From JAVBMO01 sp031552355 (GTDB lineage Bacteria > Bacteroidota > Bacteroidia > Bacteroidales > P3): DNA of 14,294 nt. The position numbers and the translations under genes were made by a program. The stretch is taken from positions 1-14,294 of the forward strand of contig JAVBMO010000019.1 of NCBI GenBank assembly GCA_031552355.1. The letters are read 5' to 3'. Below are positions 1 through 9,067 of the stretch, piece by piece (position 1 is the first letter of the stretch; every line of letters begins with the position of its first letter). The notes under the pieces were generated by a model that saw only the letters and a list, made by a program, of their open reading frames with translations, was not told the origin of the DNA and made no database searches.

Positions 1-15
1 ATGTAACAATCCTGA

Positions 16-336
16 ATGGACTATTCAGATTTATTTCCTGCAATTAAAGGTTCTACTTCGATAATGCTTGCCGACATTAATAATGCTCCAGCTAAACTCA
101 TCCAAGAATTTAGAAAAACTACAGGTAAGCCTCTTTTAAAAGGTGCTTATGTGGAAGAATCATTCTATGTTGGTGATAACCAATTGGACGCATTGGTAAA
201 TATCAAATCAAAAAACGAACTTATTGGCGAAATTATCGGTATGCTTCAATCACCCGTTCAAAATGTTATTTCTGCATTGGGTTCTGGAGGCAATACTATC
301 GCCGGTGTTGTTAAAACATTATCGGAAAGAGCATAA
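16..336 (+). CDS. rplJ: 50S ribosomal protein L10, 3' part (left end cut off or damaged)
   Basis: L10 anchors the L7/L12 dimers to 23S rRNA and so forms the base of the ribosomal stalk that recruits translation factors. The readable 106 residues match the C-terminal two thirds of L10 (full length about 172): the KGSTSIML strand, then APAKLIQEFRK, LLKGAYVEESFYVGDNQLDAL, IKSKNELIGEIIGMLQSP and the terminal helix ending in KTLSERA that binds L7/L12. ATG at 16 is only the first open codon and is probably not the true start. Reading the same frame to the window edge gives ATG at 1, a TAA stop at 4-6 and a TGA stop at 13-15. If those codons were sense, the peptide would continue the normal L10 sequence. 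The gene therefore extends off the window, with either end-of-contig errors or real nonsense changes. It lies 67 bases before rplL, the usual order. The identity is sure; the 5' structure is not. Confidence 0.93.
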   Translation: MDYSDLFPAIKGSTSIMLADINNAPAKLIQEFRKTTGKPLLKGAYVEESFYVGDNQLDALVNIKSKNELIGEIIGMLQSPVQNVISALGSGGNTIAGVVKTLSERA

Positions 337-403
337 TGGTATATAATACCACAAAAAATTAAAATTAAAAATTATTGTACAATCAAATTAAAAATTAAAT
401 ACA
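337..403 (+). promoter_or_regulatory. AT-rich rplJ-rplL spacer with small hairpin and palindrome
   Basis: The spacer is almost pure A/T. Just after the rplJ stop there is a 6-bp hairpin, TGGTAT / ATACCA (337-342 with 346-351, 3-base loop). A 10-base palindrome ATTGTACAAT lies at 374-383. Two AAATTAAAAATTA-like repeats lead up to the rplL start. There is no Shine-Dalgarno sequence, which is normal for highly expressed Bacteroidota genes, where an A-rich leader takes that role. The hairpin is too short and lacks a U tract, so I do not call a terminator. Confidence 0.3.
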
Positions 404-784
404 ATGGCAGATTTAAAAGCTTTTGCAGAACAATTAGTTAATCTAACAGTAAAAGAAGTAAAAGAATTAGCTGATATCTTAAAAGAAGAATATGGTATCG
501 AACCAGCAGCAGCGGCAGTTGCAGTAGCAGCAGGTCCTGCAGCAGGTGGTGGTGCAGCAGCAGAAGAAGAAAAAACATCTTTCGATGTTATTTTGAAAGC
601 TGGTGGTGCTAATAAATTAGCTGTAGTAAAATTAGTAAAAGACTTAGTAAGTCTTGGTTTGAAAGAAGCTAAAGAATTAGTTGACGCAGCACCAAAACCG
701 TTGAAAGAAGGTGCAACCAAAGACGAAGCCGAAGCTTTGAAAAAAGCATTGGAAGAAGCTGGTGCAGAAGTTGAAGTTAAGTAA
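404..784 (+). CDS. rplL: 50S ribosomal protein L7/L12
   Basis: L7/L12 is the multicopy acidic stalk protein; dimers bound to L10 recruit and stimulate the translational GTPases IF2, EF-Tu, EF-G and RF3. The 126 residues match the family length. They show the N-terminal dimerisation and L10-binding domain (1 to about 32), a flexible Ala/Gly-rich hinge (about 34-53) and the globular C-terminal domain (about 57-126). The factor-binding face is KLAVVKLVKDLVSLGLKEAKELVD at 71-94, shown here in two parts: KLAVVKLVKDL and VSLGLKEAKELVD. The ATG at 404 is preceded by an A-rich leader and gives the standard start MADLKAFAEQL. The gene sits between rplJ and rpoB as in nearly all bacteria, and a strong hairpin follows its stop. 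No odd residues were seen. Confidence 0.98.
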   Translation: MADLKAFAEQLVNLTVKEVKELADILKEEYGIEPAAAAVAVAAGPAAGGGAAAEEEKTSFDVILKAGGANKLAVVKLVKDLVSLGLKEAKELVDAAPKPLKEGATKDEAEALKKALEEAGAEVEVK

Positions 785-808
785 TACGAATATTTCGTTA
801 ACTTTTTG

Positions 809-845
809 AGGAATAGGGTTCTCGATACTTCGGGAACCTATTCCT
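809..845 (+). terminator. Candidate attenuator or processing hairpin between rplL and rpoB
   Basis: A long inverted repeat starts 24 bases after the rplL stop. Bases 809-817 (AGGAATAGG) pair with 837-845 (CCTATTCCT). G818 is bulged, and 819-824 (TTCTCG) pair with 831-836 (CGGGAA) including one G-U pair. The loop is six bases (825-830). That is 15 pairs with a single bulge. The sequence after it (846-858, TGTTTCTGTTTTG) is U-rich but not an unbroken U tract, so partial termination fits better than full termination. By analogy, E. coli has a partial terminator and an RNase III processing site in this same spacer, which lowers rpoBC expression relative to rplJL. The structure is seen in the sequence; its function is inferred. 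Confidence 0.5.
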
Positions 846-897
846 TGTTTCTGTTTTGATAGTTTCTCTTTCTTTTAACTTAAAACCTTTATATACC

Positions 898-3800
898 TTG
901 GCACAAAATAAATCCACCATTGTAAATTTTGCATCTGCGCGCCAAATCGATTATCCAGACTTTTTGGATATTCAGTTAAAATCTTTTCAAGATTTTTTCC
1001 AAATCGAAACAAACCCCGAAAATCGTGTAAATGAAGGGTTGTATAAAGTTTTCAATGAAAACTTCCCTATTGCAGATGCCCGCAATAATTTCGTTTTAGA
1101 GTTTTTAGATTATTTTATAGATCCGCCTCGCTACACCATCGAAGAGTGTATTGAAAGAGGTTTGACCTATAGTGTTCCGTTAAAAGCAAAATTAAAACTC
1201 TATTGCACCGACCCGGAACATGAAGATTTTGAAACCATCATTCAAGATGTATATTTGGGAATGATTCCCTATATGACACCCAAAGGTACTTTTGTTATCA
1301 ATGGTGCCGAACGTGTAGTTGTATCTCAGTTGCATCGTTCGCCGGGTGTGTTTTTCGGTACCAGTTTCCATACAAACGGTACTCAACTTTTTTCGGCACG
1401 TATTATTCCTTTTAAAGGATCGTGGATGGAATTTACTACGGATATAAACAATGTAATGTATGCTTACATTGACCGTAAGAAAAAATTACCTATCACCACT
1501 TTGTTGCGTGCTATTGGTTATGAAACCGATAAAGATATTTTAGAAATATTCAACCTTGCAGAAGAGGTAAAAGTAAATAAAACTTCCTTGAAAAAGATTT
1601 TGGGAAGAAAATTAGCTGCAAGGGTTGTAGAATCATGGATAGAAGATTTCGTTGATGAAGATACCGGCGAGGTGGTTTCTATCGAAAGAACCAACGTTCT
1701 TATCGACCGTGAAACCGAATTGACCCAAGAACATTTGGATTTGATCTTGGATGCCGGCGTAAAAACAGTGCTTTTGCACAATGAAGTGGCCGATTCAACG
1801 GACTATTCAGTAATTTTTAATACGTTACAAAAAGACGCAGCTAACAATGCCAAGGAAGCTGTTGAATTTATATACCGCCAGTTGCGTAGTGCCGAACCAC
1901 CCGATGAAGAAACGGCCCGTGGAATTATCGAAAAGTTGTTCTTCTCGGATAAACGCTACGACTTGGGCGATGTGGGACGTTACAGAGTAAATACAAAATT
2001 GAAATTAGACGTTCCTGAAGATGTAAAAGTTTTAACAAAAGAAGATATTATTTCCATCATTAAACATTTGGTGGAATTGATTAACGACAAAGCCGAAGTG
2101 GATGATATCGACCACTTGAGCAACCGTCGTGTGAGAACTGTAGGCGAACAGCTTTATGCTCAATTCGGCGTGGGTTTGGCTCGTATGGCACGTACCATTC
2201 GTGAACGTATGAATGTGCGTGATAACGAGGTGTTTACACCGACCGATTTGATTAATGCTAAGACTTTGTCTTCGGTAATCAATACGTTCTTTGGAACCAA
2301 CCAGCTTTCGCAATTTATGGATCAAACCAATCCTTTGGCGGAAATTACGCACAAACGTCGTATTTCGGCTTTGGGACCCGGAGGTCTTTCTCGCGAACGT
2401 GCAGGTTTCGAGGTGCGTGACGTTCACTACACTCACTACGGACGTTTGTGTACGATTGAAACACCTGAAGGGCCGAATATCGGTTTGATTTCATCTCTTT
2501 GCGTTTATGCAAAAATCAATCGTTTAGGATTTATAGAAACGCCTTATCAGCGCGTTGTTGATGGTAAGGTTCAATTGAGCGAAGAACCTACTTATTTGAG
2601 CGCGGAAGCAGAGGAAGATAAAGTGGTGGCTCAAGCAAGTACTGCTTTGAAAGAAGACGGAGAAATTATTGGAAGAGCAAAAGCTCGTCACTTTGCAGAT
2701 TTCCCTGTGGTTCCCAAAGAAGAAGTGGACTTGATAGATATTGCTTCGAACCAAATTGCCTCTATTGCAGCTTCATTGATTCCTTTCTTGGAACATGATG
2801 ATGCTAACCGTGCTTTGATGGGATCGAACATGATGCGTCAAGCAGTGCCATTATTGAATCCTGAGATTCCATTGGTAGGAACCGGCATCGAAAAATCGGT
2901 AGCACGCGATTCTCGTGTGTTGATTAATGCCGAAAACGATGGAGTGGTAGAATATGTTGATGCCACACAAATTGTAATCCGTCATGCACGTGGCGAAAAG
3001 GAACGTTTGGTAAGCTTCGACGAAGATGTGAAAACATACAGATTGACGAAATTCCAACGTACCAACCAAAACACAACAATCAATCTTCGCCCGATTGTTC
3101 GCAAAGGCGACAAAGTGAAAAAAGGCCAAGTGTTGTGCGAGGGTTATGCTACAAAAGACGGAGAATTGGCTATTGGACGTAACTTGATGGTAGCGTTCAT
3201 GCCTTGGAAAGGTTATAACTTTGAGGATGCGATTGTAATTTCCGAAAAAGTGGTAAAAGAAGATATTTTTACTTCTGTCCACATTGAAGAATTTACGCTT
3301 GAAGTGCGTGGAACTAAACGTGGAAATGAGGAATTGACTCGCGATATTCCAAATGTGAGCAGCGATGTTACAAAAGATTTGGACGAAAACGGTATGATTC
3401 GCATTGGCGCCGAAGTAAAAGAAGGCGACATTCTGATTGGTAAAATTACTCCGAAAGGGGAATCAGACCCAACTCCGGAAGAAAAATTGTTGCGCGCTAT
3501 CTTTGGCGACAAAGCCGGCGACGTAAAAGATGCTTCTTTGAAAGTACCACCTTCCATTCAAGGGGTTGTTATCGACAAGAAATTGTTCTCACGTATAGTA
3601 AAAGATAAAAAAGCAAGGTCGAAAGACAAGGATATTTTGGCTTCTTTGGAAATGGATTTCAATGTTGAAGCCGAAGACTTGAAAACCAAGTTGATTGACA
3701 AATTGCTTATTATTTTGAGCGGTAAAGTTTCTCAAGGAATTTACAATAATTTCAAAGAAGAAGTTTTGCCTAAAAAAGTAAAATTCACTCAAAAATTATT

Positions 3801-4698
3801 AAGCTCGGTGGATTATTTGAATGTAAATCCTAACAAATGGACTACAGACAAAGAAACCAACGACATGATAAAAGTCTTGATAAATAACTATCATATTATT
3901 TATCGTGAAATTTTGGGTCGCTATTCCCGTAAGAAATTCATTGCCACAGTGGGCGATGACCTTCCTGCAGGAATTGTACAAATGGCAAAAGTATATGTTG
4001 CAAAAAAACGTAAGTTGAAAGTAGGGGATAAGATGGCGGGACGTCACGGAAATAAAGGGATTGTTGCCAAAATAGTTCGTGAAGAAGACATGCCTTTCTT
4101 GGAAGATGGAACTCCGGTTGATGTTGTGTTGAACCCACTTGGGGTACCTTCACGGATGAACTTGGGACAAATCTACGAAACCATTTTAGGATGGGCAGGA
4201 AAGAAACTCAACATGCGTTTCCAAACCCCAATTTTCGATGGAGCTTCATTGGAACAAATCAATGAATACATGGAAAAAGCAGGCCTTCCCGCAAACGGAA
4301 GAACTTATTTGTGCGATGGTGAAACCGGCGAACGTTTTGACCAACCGGCAACTGTAGGTTATATCTACATGTTGAAACTTCACCACATGATTGACGATAA
4401 GATGCATGCCCGTTCCATTGGACCTTACTCCTTGATTACGCAACAACCTCTTGGAGGTAAAGCCCAATTTGGGGGACAACGTTTCGGGGAAATGGAGGTT
4501 TGGGCTATCGAAGCCTTCGGTGCTGCCAATATTTTGCAAGAAATTTTGACTGTAAAATCCGATGATGTGGTAGGTAGAGCAAAGGCTTACGAAGCAATTG
4601 TAAAAGGTGACAATATGCCGGCACCCGGAATTCCGGAATCATTTAATGTTTTAGTACACGAATTGCGTGGCTTAGGTTTGGAAATAACTTTTGAATAG
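898..4698 (+). CDS. rpoB: DNA-directed RNA polymerase subunit beta
   Basis: RpoB is the beta subunit of RNA polymerase and, with beta', forms the catalytic cleft. I choose TTG at 898, giving MAQNKSTIVNFASARQ and 1266 residues, the usual Bacteroidota length with the usual VNFA... N-terminus. There is no ATG nearby. An upstream in-frame TTG at 856 would add 14 hydrophobic residues unlike the family. Visible blocks: the N-terminal lobe with NGAERVVVSQLHRSPGVFF; the rifampicin region with D475, H485, R488 and S490 (E. coli D516, H526, R529, S531), all the sensitive residues; ETPEGPNIGL near 522; GDKMAGRHGNKG at 1043-1054; and the C-terminal FGGQRFGEMEVWA block. T519 replaces a proline normally found just before IETPEG. 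The gene is followed after 54 bases by rpoC, in one operon. Weak start signals plus the upstream hairpin suggest expression set below that of rplL. Confidence 0.98.
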   Translation: MAQNKSTIVNFASARQIDYPDFLDIQLKSFQDFFQIETNPENRVNEGLYKVFNENFPIADARNNFVLEFLDYFIDPPRYTIEECIERGLTYSVPLKAKLKLYCTDPEHEDFETIIQDVYLGMIPYMTPKGTFVINGAERVVVSQLHRSPGVFFGTSFHTNGTQLFSARIIPFKGSWMEFTTDINNVMYAYIDRKKKLPITTLLRAIGYETDKDILEIFNLAEEVKVNKTSLKKILGRKLAARVVESWIEDFVDEDTGEVVSIERTNVLIDRETELTQEHLDLILDAGVKTVLLHNEVADSTDYSVIFNTLQKDAANNAKEAVEFIYRQLRSAEPPDEETARGIIEKLFFSDKRYDLGDVGRYRVNTKLKLDVPEDVKVLTKEDIISIIKHLVELINDKAEVDDIDHLSNRRVRTVGEQLYAQFGVGLARMARTIRERMNVRDNEVFTPTDLINAKTLSSVINTFFGTNQLSQFMDQTNPLAEITHKRRISALGPGGLSRERAGFEVRDVHYTHYGRLCTIETPEGPNIGLISSLCVYAKINRLGFIETPYQRVVDGKVQLSEEPTYLSAEAEEDKVVAQASTALKEDGEIIGRAKARHFADFPVVPKEEVDLIDIASNQIASIAASLIPFLEHDDANRALMGSNMMRQAVPLLNPEIPLVGTGIEKSVARDSRVLINAENDGVVEYVDATQIVIRHARGEKERLVSFDEDVKTYRLTKFQRTNQNTTINLRPIVRKGDKVKKGQVLCEGYATKDGELAIGRNLMVAFMPWKGYNFEDAIVISEKVVKEDIFTSVHIEEFTLEVRGTKRGNEELTRDIPNVSSDVTKDLDENGMIRIGAEVKEGDILIGKITPKGESDPTPEEKLLRAIFGDKAGDVKDASLKVPPSIQGVVIDKKLFSRIVKDKKARSKDKDILASLEMDFNVEAEDLKTKLIDKLLIILSGKVSQGIYNNFKEEVLPKKVKFTQKLLSSVDYLNVNPNKWTTDKETNDMIKVLINNYHIIYREILGRYSRKKFIATVGDDLPAGIVQMAKVYVAKKRKLKVGDKMAGRHGNKGIVAKIVREEDMPFLEDGTPVDVVLNPLGVPSRMNLGQIYETILGWAGKKLNMRFQTPIFDGASLEQINEYMEKAGLPANGRTYLCDGETGERFDQPATVGYIYMLKLHHMIDDKMHARSIGPYSLITQQPLGGKAQFGGQRFGEMEVWAIEAFGAANILQEILTVKSDDVVGRAKAYEAIVKGDNMPAPGIPESFNVLVHELRGLGLEITFE

Positions 4699-4752
4699 TT
4701 AACCTGAGCCGAAAATCAATTCACTTTAGTTAAATCATTAACATTAAATCAA

Positions 4753-7700
4753 ATGGCTTTTAAAAAAGAAACAATAATAAAAAACGATTTTAATTCAATC
4801 ACTGTCAGCTTGGCTTCTCCGGAATCAATTTTGGAGCGCTCAAGAGGCGAAGTGGTGAAACCCGAAACCATCAACTACAGAACCTACAAACCCGAAAGAG
4901 ACGGTTTGTTCTGCGAAAGAATTTTCGGCCCTGTGAAAGACTGGGAATGTCATTGCGGAAAATACAAACGTATTCGTTATAAAGGTATTGTCTGCGACCG
5001 TTGTGGGGTGGAAGTAACCGAAAAGAAAGTGAGAAGAGAACGCATGGGACACATTCAATTGACTGTACCTGTGGCTCATATTTGGTTTTTCCGTTCGCTC
5101 CCTAATAAAATAGGTACTTTGTTGAACATTCAAAGTAAAAAATTGGAGCAAATCATTTATTATGAAAAGTATGTTGTTATTCAACCCGGAGTAAAGGATG
5201 TTGATGGCGTTTCTCAAAACGATTTGCTTACCGAAGAAGAATACTTCAATATTATGGATTCTCTTCCTGCTGAAAATCAGTTGTTACCGGAAGAAGATCC
5301 TAATAAATTCATCGCGAAGATGGGTGCGGAAGCATTGTACGATTTGTTGAAAAAATTAGATTTGGATCAATTGTCGTATGATTTGCGCCACAAAGCCAAT
5401 CAGGAAACCTCAGTTCAACGTAAGCAAGAAGCTTTGAAACGTTTGAATGTGGTGGAATCTTTCCGCGAAGCGAGAACTCGCATGGAAAATAAACCTGAAT
5501 GGATGATAACCAAAGTGGTTCCTGTAATTCCACCGGAATTGAGACCTTTGGTGCCATTGGATGGCGGTCGTTTTGCTACTTCGGATTTGAATGAATTGTA
5601 CCGTCGTGTGATTATCCGTAACAACCGTTTGAAACGTTTGATAGAAATCAAAGCGCCAGATGTGATTATGCGTAACGAAAAACGTATGTTACAAGAGGCT
5701 GTGGATTCGTTGTTCGACAACTCACGCAAGGTAAGTTCGGTAAAAACAGAATCGAACCGCGCATTGAAATCTTTATCCGACAGTTTGAAAGGGAAACAAG
5801 GTCGTTTCCGTCAAAACTTATTGGGTAAACGTGTGGATTATTCAGGCCGTTCCGTAATTGTGGTAGGCCCCGATTTGAAGTTGCACGAATGCGGTTTGCC
5901 TAAAGATATGGCTTCGGAATTATTCAAACCCTTTATCATCCGCAAAATGTTGGAAAGAGGGATTGTGAAAACCGTAAAATCGGCTAAAAAAGCAGTAGAT
6001 AGAAAAGACCCTGTCGTATGGGAAATTCTTGAAAATATATTGAAGGGCCATCCTGTGATGCTTAACCGTGCGCCTACGTTGCACCGTTTGGGTATTCAGG
6101 CTTTTCAACCTAAATTGGTAGAAGGAAAGGCCATCCGTTTGCACCCATTGGTTTGTACTGCGTTCAACGCCGACTTCGACGGTGACCAAATGGCCGTTCA
6201 CGTTCCACTTGGAAATGCGGCAGTTTTGGAAGCCCAATTATTGATGTTGGCTTCGCACAACATTTTGAACCCTGCAAATGGCGCGCCTATCACGGTTCCT
6301 TCGCAAGACATGGTTTTGGGCCTTTATTACATGACCAAAGGCAGAAAATCAACTTCCAACCACGTTATGAAAGGACAAGGAATGTCTTTCTACTCGCCGG
6401 AAGAAGTAATCATTGCCCACAATGAAAAAAGGGTAGATTTGCATGCTTGGATAAAAGTAAGAATTACAACTGAAACCGAAGAGGGCGAAAAAACAGAATT
6501 GAAGGAAACTACTGTTGGGCGTGTATTATTCAACCAAGTGGTTCCTAAAGAATTCGGCTATATCAATGAACTTTTGGATAAAAAATCTTTGAGAGATTTG
6601 ATTGGCGCCATTTTGAAAAAAACAGGCACAGCCAAAACAGCCAAATTCTTGGACGATATCAAAGGTTTAGGTTATAGAATGGCGTTTAAGGGAGGTTTGT
6701 CGTTCAACATGGGCGACGTAATTGTTCCTGAAGAAAAAGAATCGTTGATTTCTCAAGCCAATGAAGAAGTGGAAGAAGTAATGGCCAACTATTCAATGGG
6801 TTTGATTACAAACAACGAACGTTACAATCAGATTATCGATATTTGGACACATACCAACTCATTGCTGACACAAACGGTAATGAAACAATTGGCCGAAGAC
6901 CGTCAAGGATTCAACCCTGTTTACATGATGTTGGATTCAGGTGCGCGGGGTTCTAAAGAACAGATTCGCCAGCTTTCAGGGATGCGGGGTTTGATGGCAA
7001 AACCGCAAAAATCCGGCGCTACAGGTGGTGAAATTATTGAAAACCCCATCTTGTCGAACTTTAAAGAAGGGCTTTCGGTTTTGGAATACTTTATTTCAAC
7101 CCACGGTGCTCGTAAAGGTTTGGCGGATACCGCTTTGAAAACAGCCGATGCCGGTTATTTGACCCGTCGTTTGGTGGATGTGGCTCAAGATGTAATTATT
7201 TCGGAAGAAGACTGCGGAACATTGCGTGGTTTGCCGACAACTGCTTTGAAGAAAAATGAAGAAGTGGTTCAAACGCTTTCCGAAAGAATTTTAGGACGTA
7301 CCAGTGTTCACGATATTTATCATCCTCAAACAGGCAATTTAATTGCTGCTGCTGGGGCTGAGTTGACGGAAGAAATTTGTGCGGAAATAGAAAATTCACC
7401 TATCGAAGAAGTTGAAATCCGTTCGGTATTGACTTGCGAATCGAAACAAGGTGTATGTGCTAGATGTTACGGACGTAACTTGGCCAGCGGACGAATGGTT
7501 CAAAAAGGCGAAGCAGTGGGCGTAATTGCCGCACAATCAATTGGTGAGCCGGGAACACAGCTGACACTTCGTACCTTCCACGTTGGGGGGGTTGCAGGTG
7601 GAAACATTGGTTCTAACTCAAAAATTCAAGCAAAATACGAAGGTATTTTGGAAATTGATGAATTGCGTGCCGTTTCTTACACAAATCAAAGCAACGAAAC

Positions 7701-9057
7701 TTACGATGTAGTGATTGGCCGTTCGGCAGAAATGCGTATTGTGGATGCCAACACAGGCATTGTTCTTGCTTCTGCATTGCTTCCTTATGGTGCCAACTTG
7801 TACAAAAAACAAGGTTCGTTGATTAAAAAAGACGATATTATTGCGGACTGGGATCCATACAATGCGGTAATTATTTCTGAAATTTCGGGTGCTGTTTCGT
7901 ATTCCGATATTTTGGAAGGTATTACTTACCGTATTGAATCTGACGACCAAACAGGTTTGCAAGACAAAGTGATTATAGAGTCACGCCAAAAGGCGAAAAA
8001 CCCTGCCATGAATATTCTTTCGGCAAGTGGCGAAGTCATTAAAATTTATGACATTCCTGTTGGATCGCATTTGATGGTGGATGACGGAACAAAAATCAAA
8101 ACAGGGGATGTTTTGGTAAAAATTCCTCGTTCGTTTGGAAAAACAGGCGATATCACGGGCGGTTTGCCGCGTGTAACAGAATTGTTCGAAGCGCGTAATC
8201 CTTCAGATCCGGCTGTTGTAGCAGAAATCGACGGTATTGTTTCTATCAGCAAAAAATTGAAACGTAACCACCGTGAAGTAACCGTTACATCTAAATTGGG
8301 CGAACGCCGCGTTTATTTGATTCCTACTTCAAAACAAATTTTGGCTCAGGAAAACGACTACGTAAAATCAGGAACTCCGCTTTCAGAAGGTGCTACTACG
8401 CCTGCCGATATTTTGGCAATCAAAGGGCCTATGAAAGTTCAAGAATATATTGTGAACGAAATTCAAGAGGTTTACCGTTTGCAAGGTGTAAAAATCAACG
8501 ACAAACATTTCGAAGTAATTGTTCGTCAGATGATGCGTAAGTTGGAAGTGGACGATCCGGGCGATACAAAATTCTTGGAAGGCGAATTGGTAAACAAAAT
8601 AGATTTCACCGAAGTAAACGACGAAATTTACGGAATGAAAGTGGTGGAAGACTGTGGCGATTCTGAGAACTTGAAAAACGGACAATTGATTACGGCTCGT
8701 AGATTGAGAGATGAAAACTCTATCTTGAAACGTAAAGACAAACAATTGTGTGTGGCAAGAGATGCCAAACCTGCAACGGCTTCGCAAGTGTTGCAAGGGA
8801 TTACAAAGGCTTCTTTGCAAACGAAGAGTTTCTTGTCTGCAGCTTCGTTCCAGGAAACCACAAAAGTATTGACCGATGCTGCTATTCTTGCTAAACGCGA
8901 TGGTTTGCAAGGATTGAAAGAAAGCGTTATTGTCGGACAACACTTGATTCCTGCCGGTACGGGCCTTTCTGAATACAAAAATGCTTTTGTGGCAAACAAA
9001 GAAGAATTGCAAAATTTGACTGTTGCCACTTCAAAGAAAAAGCAACAACAAGCTTAA
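4753..9057 (+). CDS. rpoC: DNA-directed RNA polymerase subunit beta'
   Basis: RpoC is the beta' subunit and carries the catalytic Mg2+ of RNA polymerase. The 1434 residues match the Bacteroidota length. The zinc-binding domain has C66, C68, C81 and C84. The catalytic loop NADFDGD is at 472-478, with D474, D476 and D478 as metal ligands. The second zinc site is C821, C895, C902 and C905, with exactly the 74-7-3 spacing of the E. coli site. Bridge-helix and trigger-loop segments are present (SNFKEGLSVLEYFISTHGAR and GLADTALKTADAGYLTRRL), as is GVIAAQSIGEPGTQLTLRTFH. ATG at 4753 follows a 54-base A/T-rich spacer that holds only a weak 5-bp hairpin. The frame is intact throughout, including a run of seven G at 7585-7591. 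It is co-transcribed with rpoB and followed by a strong hairpin. Confidence 0.99.
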   Translation: MAFKKETIIKNDFNSITVSLASPESILERSRGEVVKPETINYRTYKPERDGLFCERIFGPVKDWECHCGKYKRIRYKGIVCDRCGVEVTEKKVRRERMGHIQLTVPVAHIWFFRSLPNKIGTLLNIQSKKLEQIIYYEKYVVIQPGVKDVDGVSQNDLLTEEEYFNIMDSLPAENQLLPEEDPNKFIAKMGAEALYDLLKKLDLDQLSYDLRHKANQETSVQRKQEALKRLNVVESFREARTRMENKPEWMITKVVPVIPPELRPLVPLDGGRFATSDLNELYRRVIIRNNRLKRLIEIKAPDVIMRNEKRMLQEAVDSLFDNSRKVSSVKTESNRALKSLSDSLKGKQGRFRQNLLGKRVDYSGRSVIVVGPDLKLHECGLPKDMASELFKPFIIRKMLERGIVKTVKSAKKAVDRKDPVVWEILENILKGHPVMLNRAPTLHRLGIQAFQPKLVEGKAIRLHPLVCTAFNADFDGDQMAVHVPLGNAAVLEAQLLMLASHNILNPANGAPITVPSQDMVLGLYYMTKGRKSTSNHVMKGQGMSFYSPEEVIIAHNEKRVDLHAWIKVRITTETEEGEKTELKETTVGRVLFNQVVPKEFGYINELLDKKSLRDLIGAILKKTGTAKTAKFLDDIKGLGYRMAFKGGLSFNMGDVIVPEEKESLISQANEEVEEVMANYSMGLITNNERYNQIIDIWTHTNSLLTQTVMKQLAEDRQGFNPVYMMLDSGARGSKEQIRQLSGMRGLMAKPQKSGATGGEIIENPILSNFKEGLSVLEYFISTHGARKGLADTALKTADAGYLTRRLVDVAQDVIISEEDCGTLRGLPTTALKKNEEVVQTLSERILGRTSVHDIYHPQTGNLIAAAGAELTEEICAEIENSPIEEVEIRSVLTCESKQGVCARCYGRNLASGRMVQKGEAVGVIAAQSIGEPGTQLTLRTFHVGGVAGGNIGSNSKIQAKYEGILEIDELRAVSYTNQSNETYDVVIGRSAEMRIVDANTGIVLASALLPYGANLYKKQGSLIKKDDIIADWDPYNAVIISEISGAVSYSDILEGITYRIESDDQTGLQDKVIIESRQKAKNPAMNILSASGEVIKIYDIPVGSHLMVDDGTKIKTGDVLVKIPRSFGKTGDITGGLPRVTELFEARNPSDPAVVAEIDGIVSISKKLKRNHREVTVTSKLGERRVYLIPTSKQILAQENDYVKSGTPLSEGATTPADILAIKGPMKVQEYIVNEIQEVYRLQGVKINDKHFEVIVRQMMRKLEVDDPGDTKFLEGELVNKIDFTEVNDEIYGMKVVEDCGDSENLKNGQLITARRLRDENSILKRKDKQLCVARDAKPATASQVLQGITKASLQTKSFLSAASFQETTKVLTDAAILAKRDGLQGLKESVIVGQHLIPAGTGLSEYKNAFVANKEELQNLTVATSKKKQQQA

Positions 9058-9067
9058 TCAATAATTT

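Noticed and set aside
1..15. Stop-codon reassignment (TGA as Gly, TAA as Glu) to explain the stops in rplJ
   Set aside because: The long rpoB, rpoC, nusB, radC and secDF frames contain no in-frame TGA or TAA, and genes here end normally at TAA or TAG. Two stops in the first 15 bases fit edge errors better.
856..897. Upstream TTG at 856 as the rpoB start
   Set aside because: It would add 14 residues (MIVSLSFNLKPLYT) without resemblance to known RpoB N-termini and would begin only 11 bases after the hairpin. TTG at 898 gives the family-typical start and length.
4729..4742. Hairpin GTTAA-ATCA-TTAAC in the rpoB-rpoC spacer
   Set aside because: Only five mostly A-T pairs in A/T-rich DNA; expected by chance and without a U tract.
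7585..7591. Run of seven G in rpoC as a possible slippage or frameshift site
   Set aside because: It encodes the normal VGGVAGG stretch and the frame continues with expected RpoC sequence on both sides, so there is no sign of programmed shifting.
8383..9012. Long open frame on the minus strand (209 codons) inside rpoC
   Set aside because: It is a mirror of rpoC codon usage. The product has no recognisable domain, and rpoC is certain on the other strand. The same applies to the other antisense frames in rpoB, rpoC and secDF.
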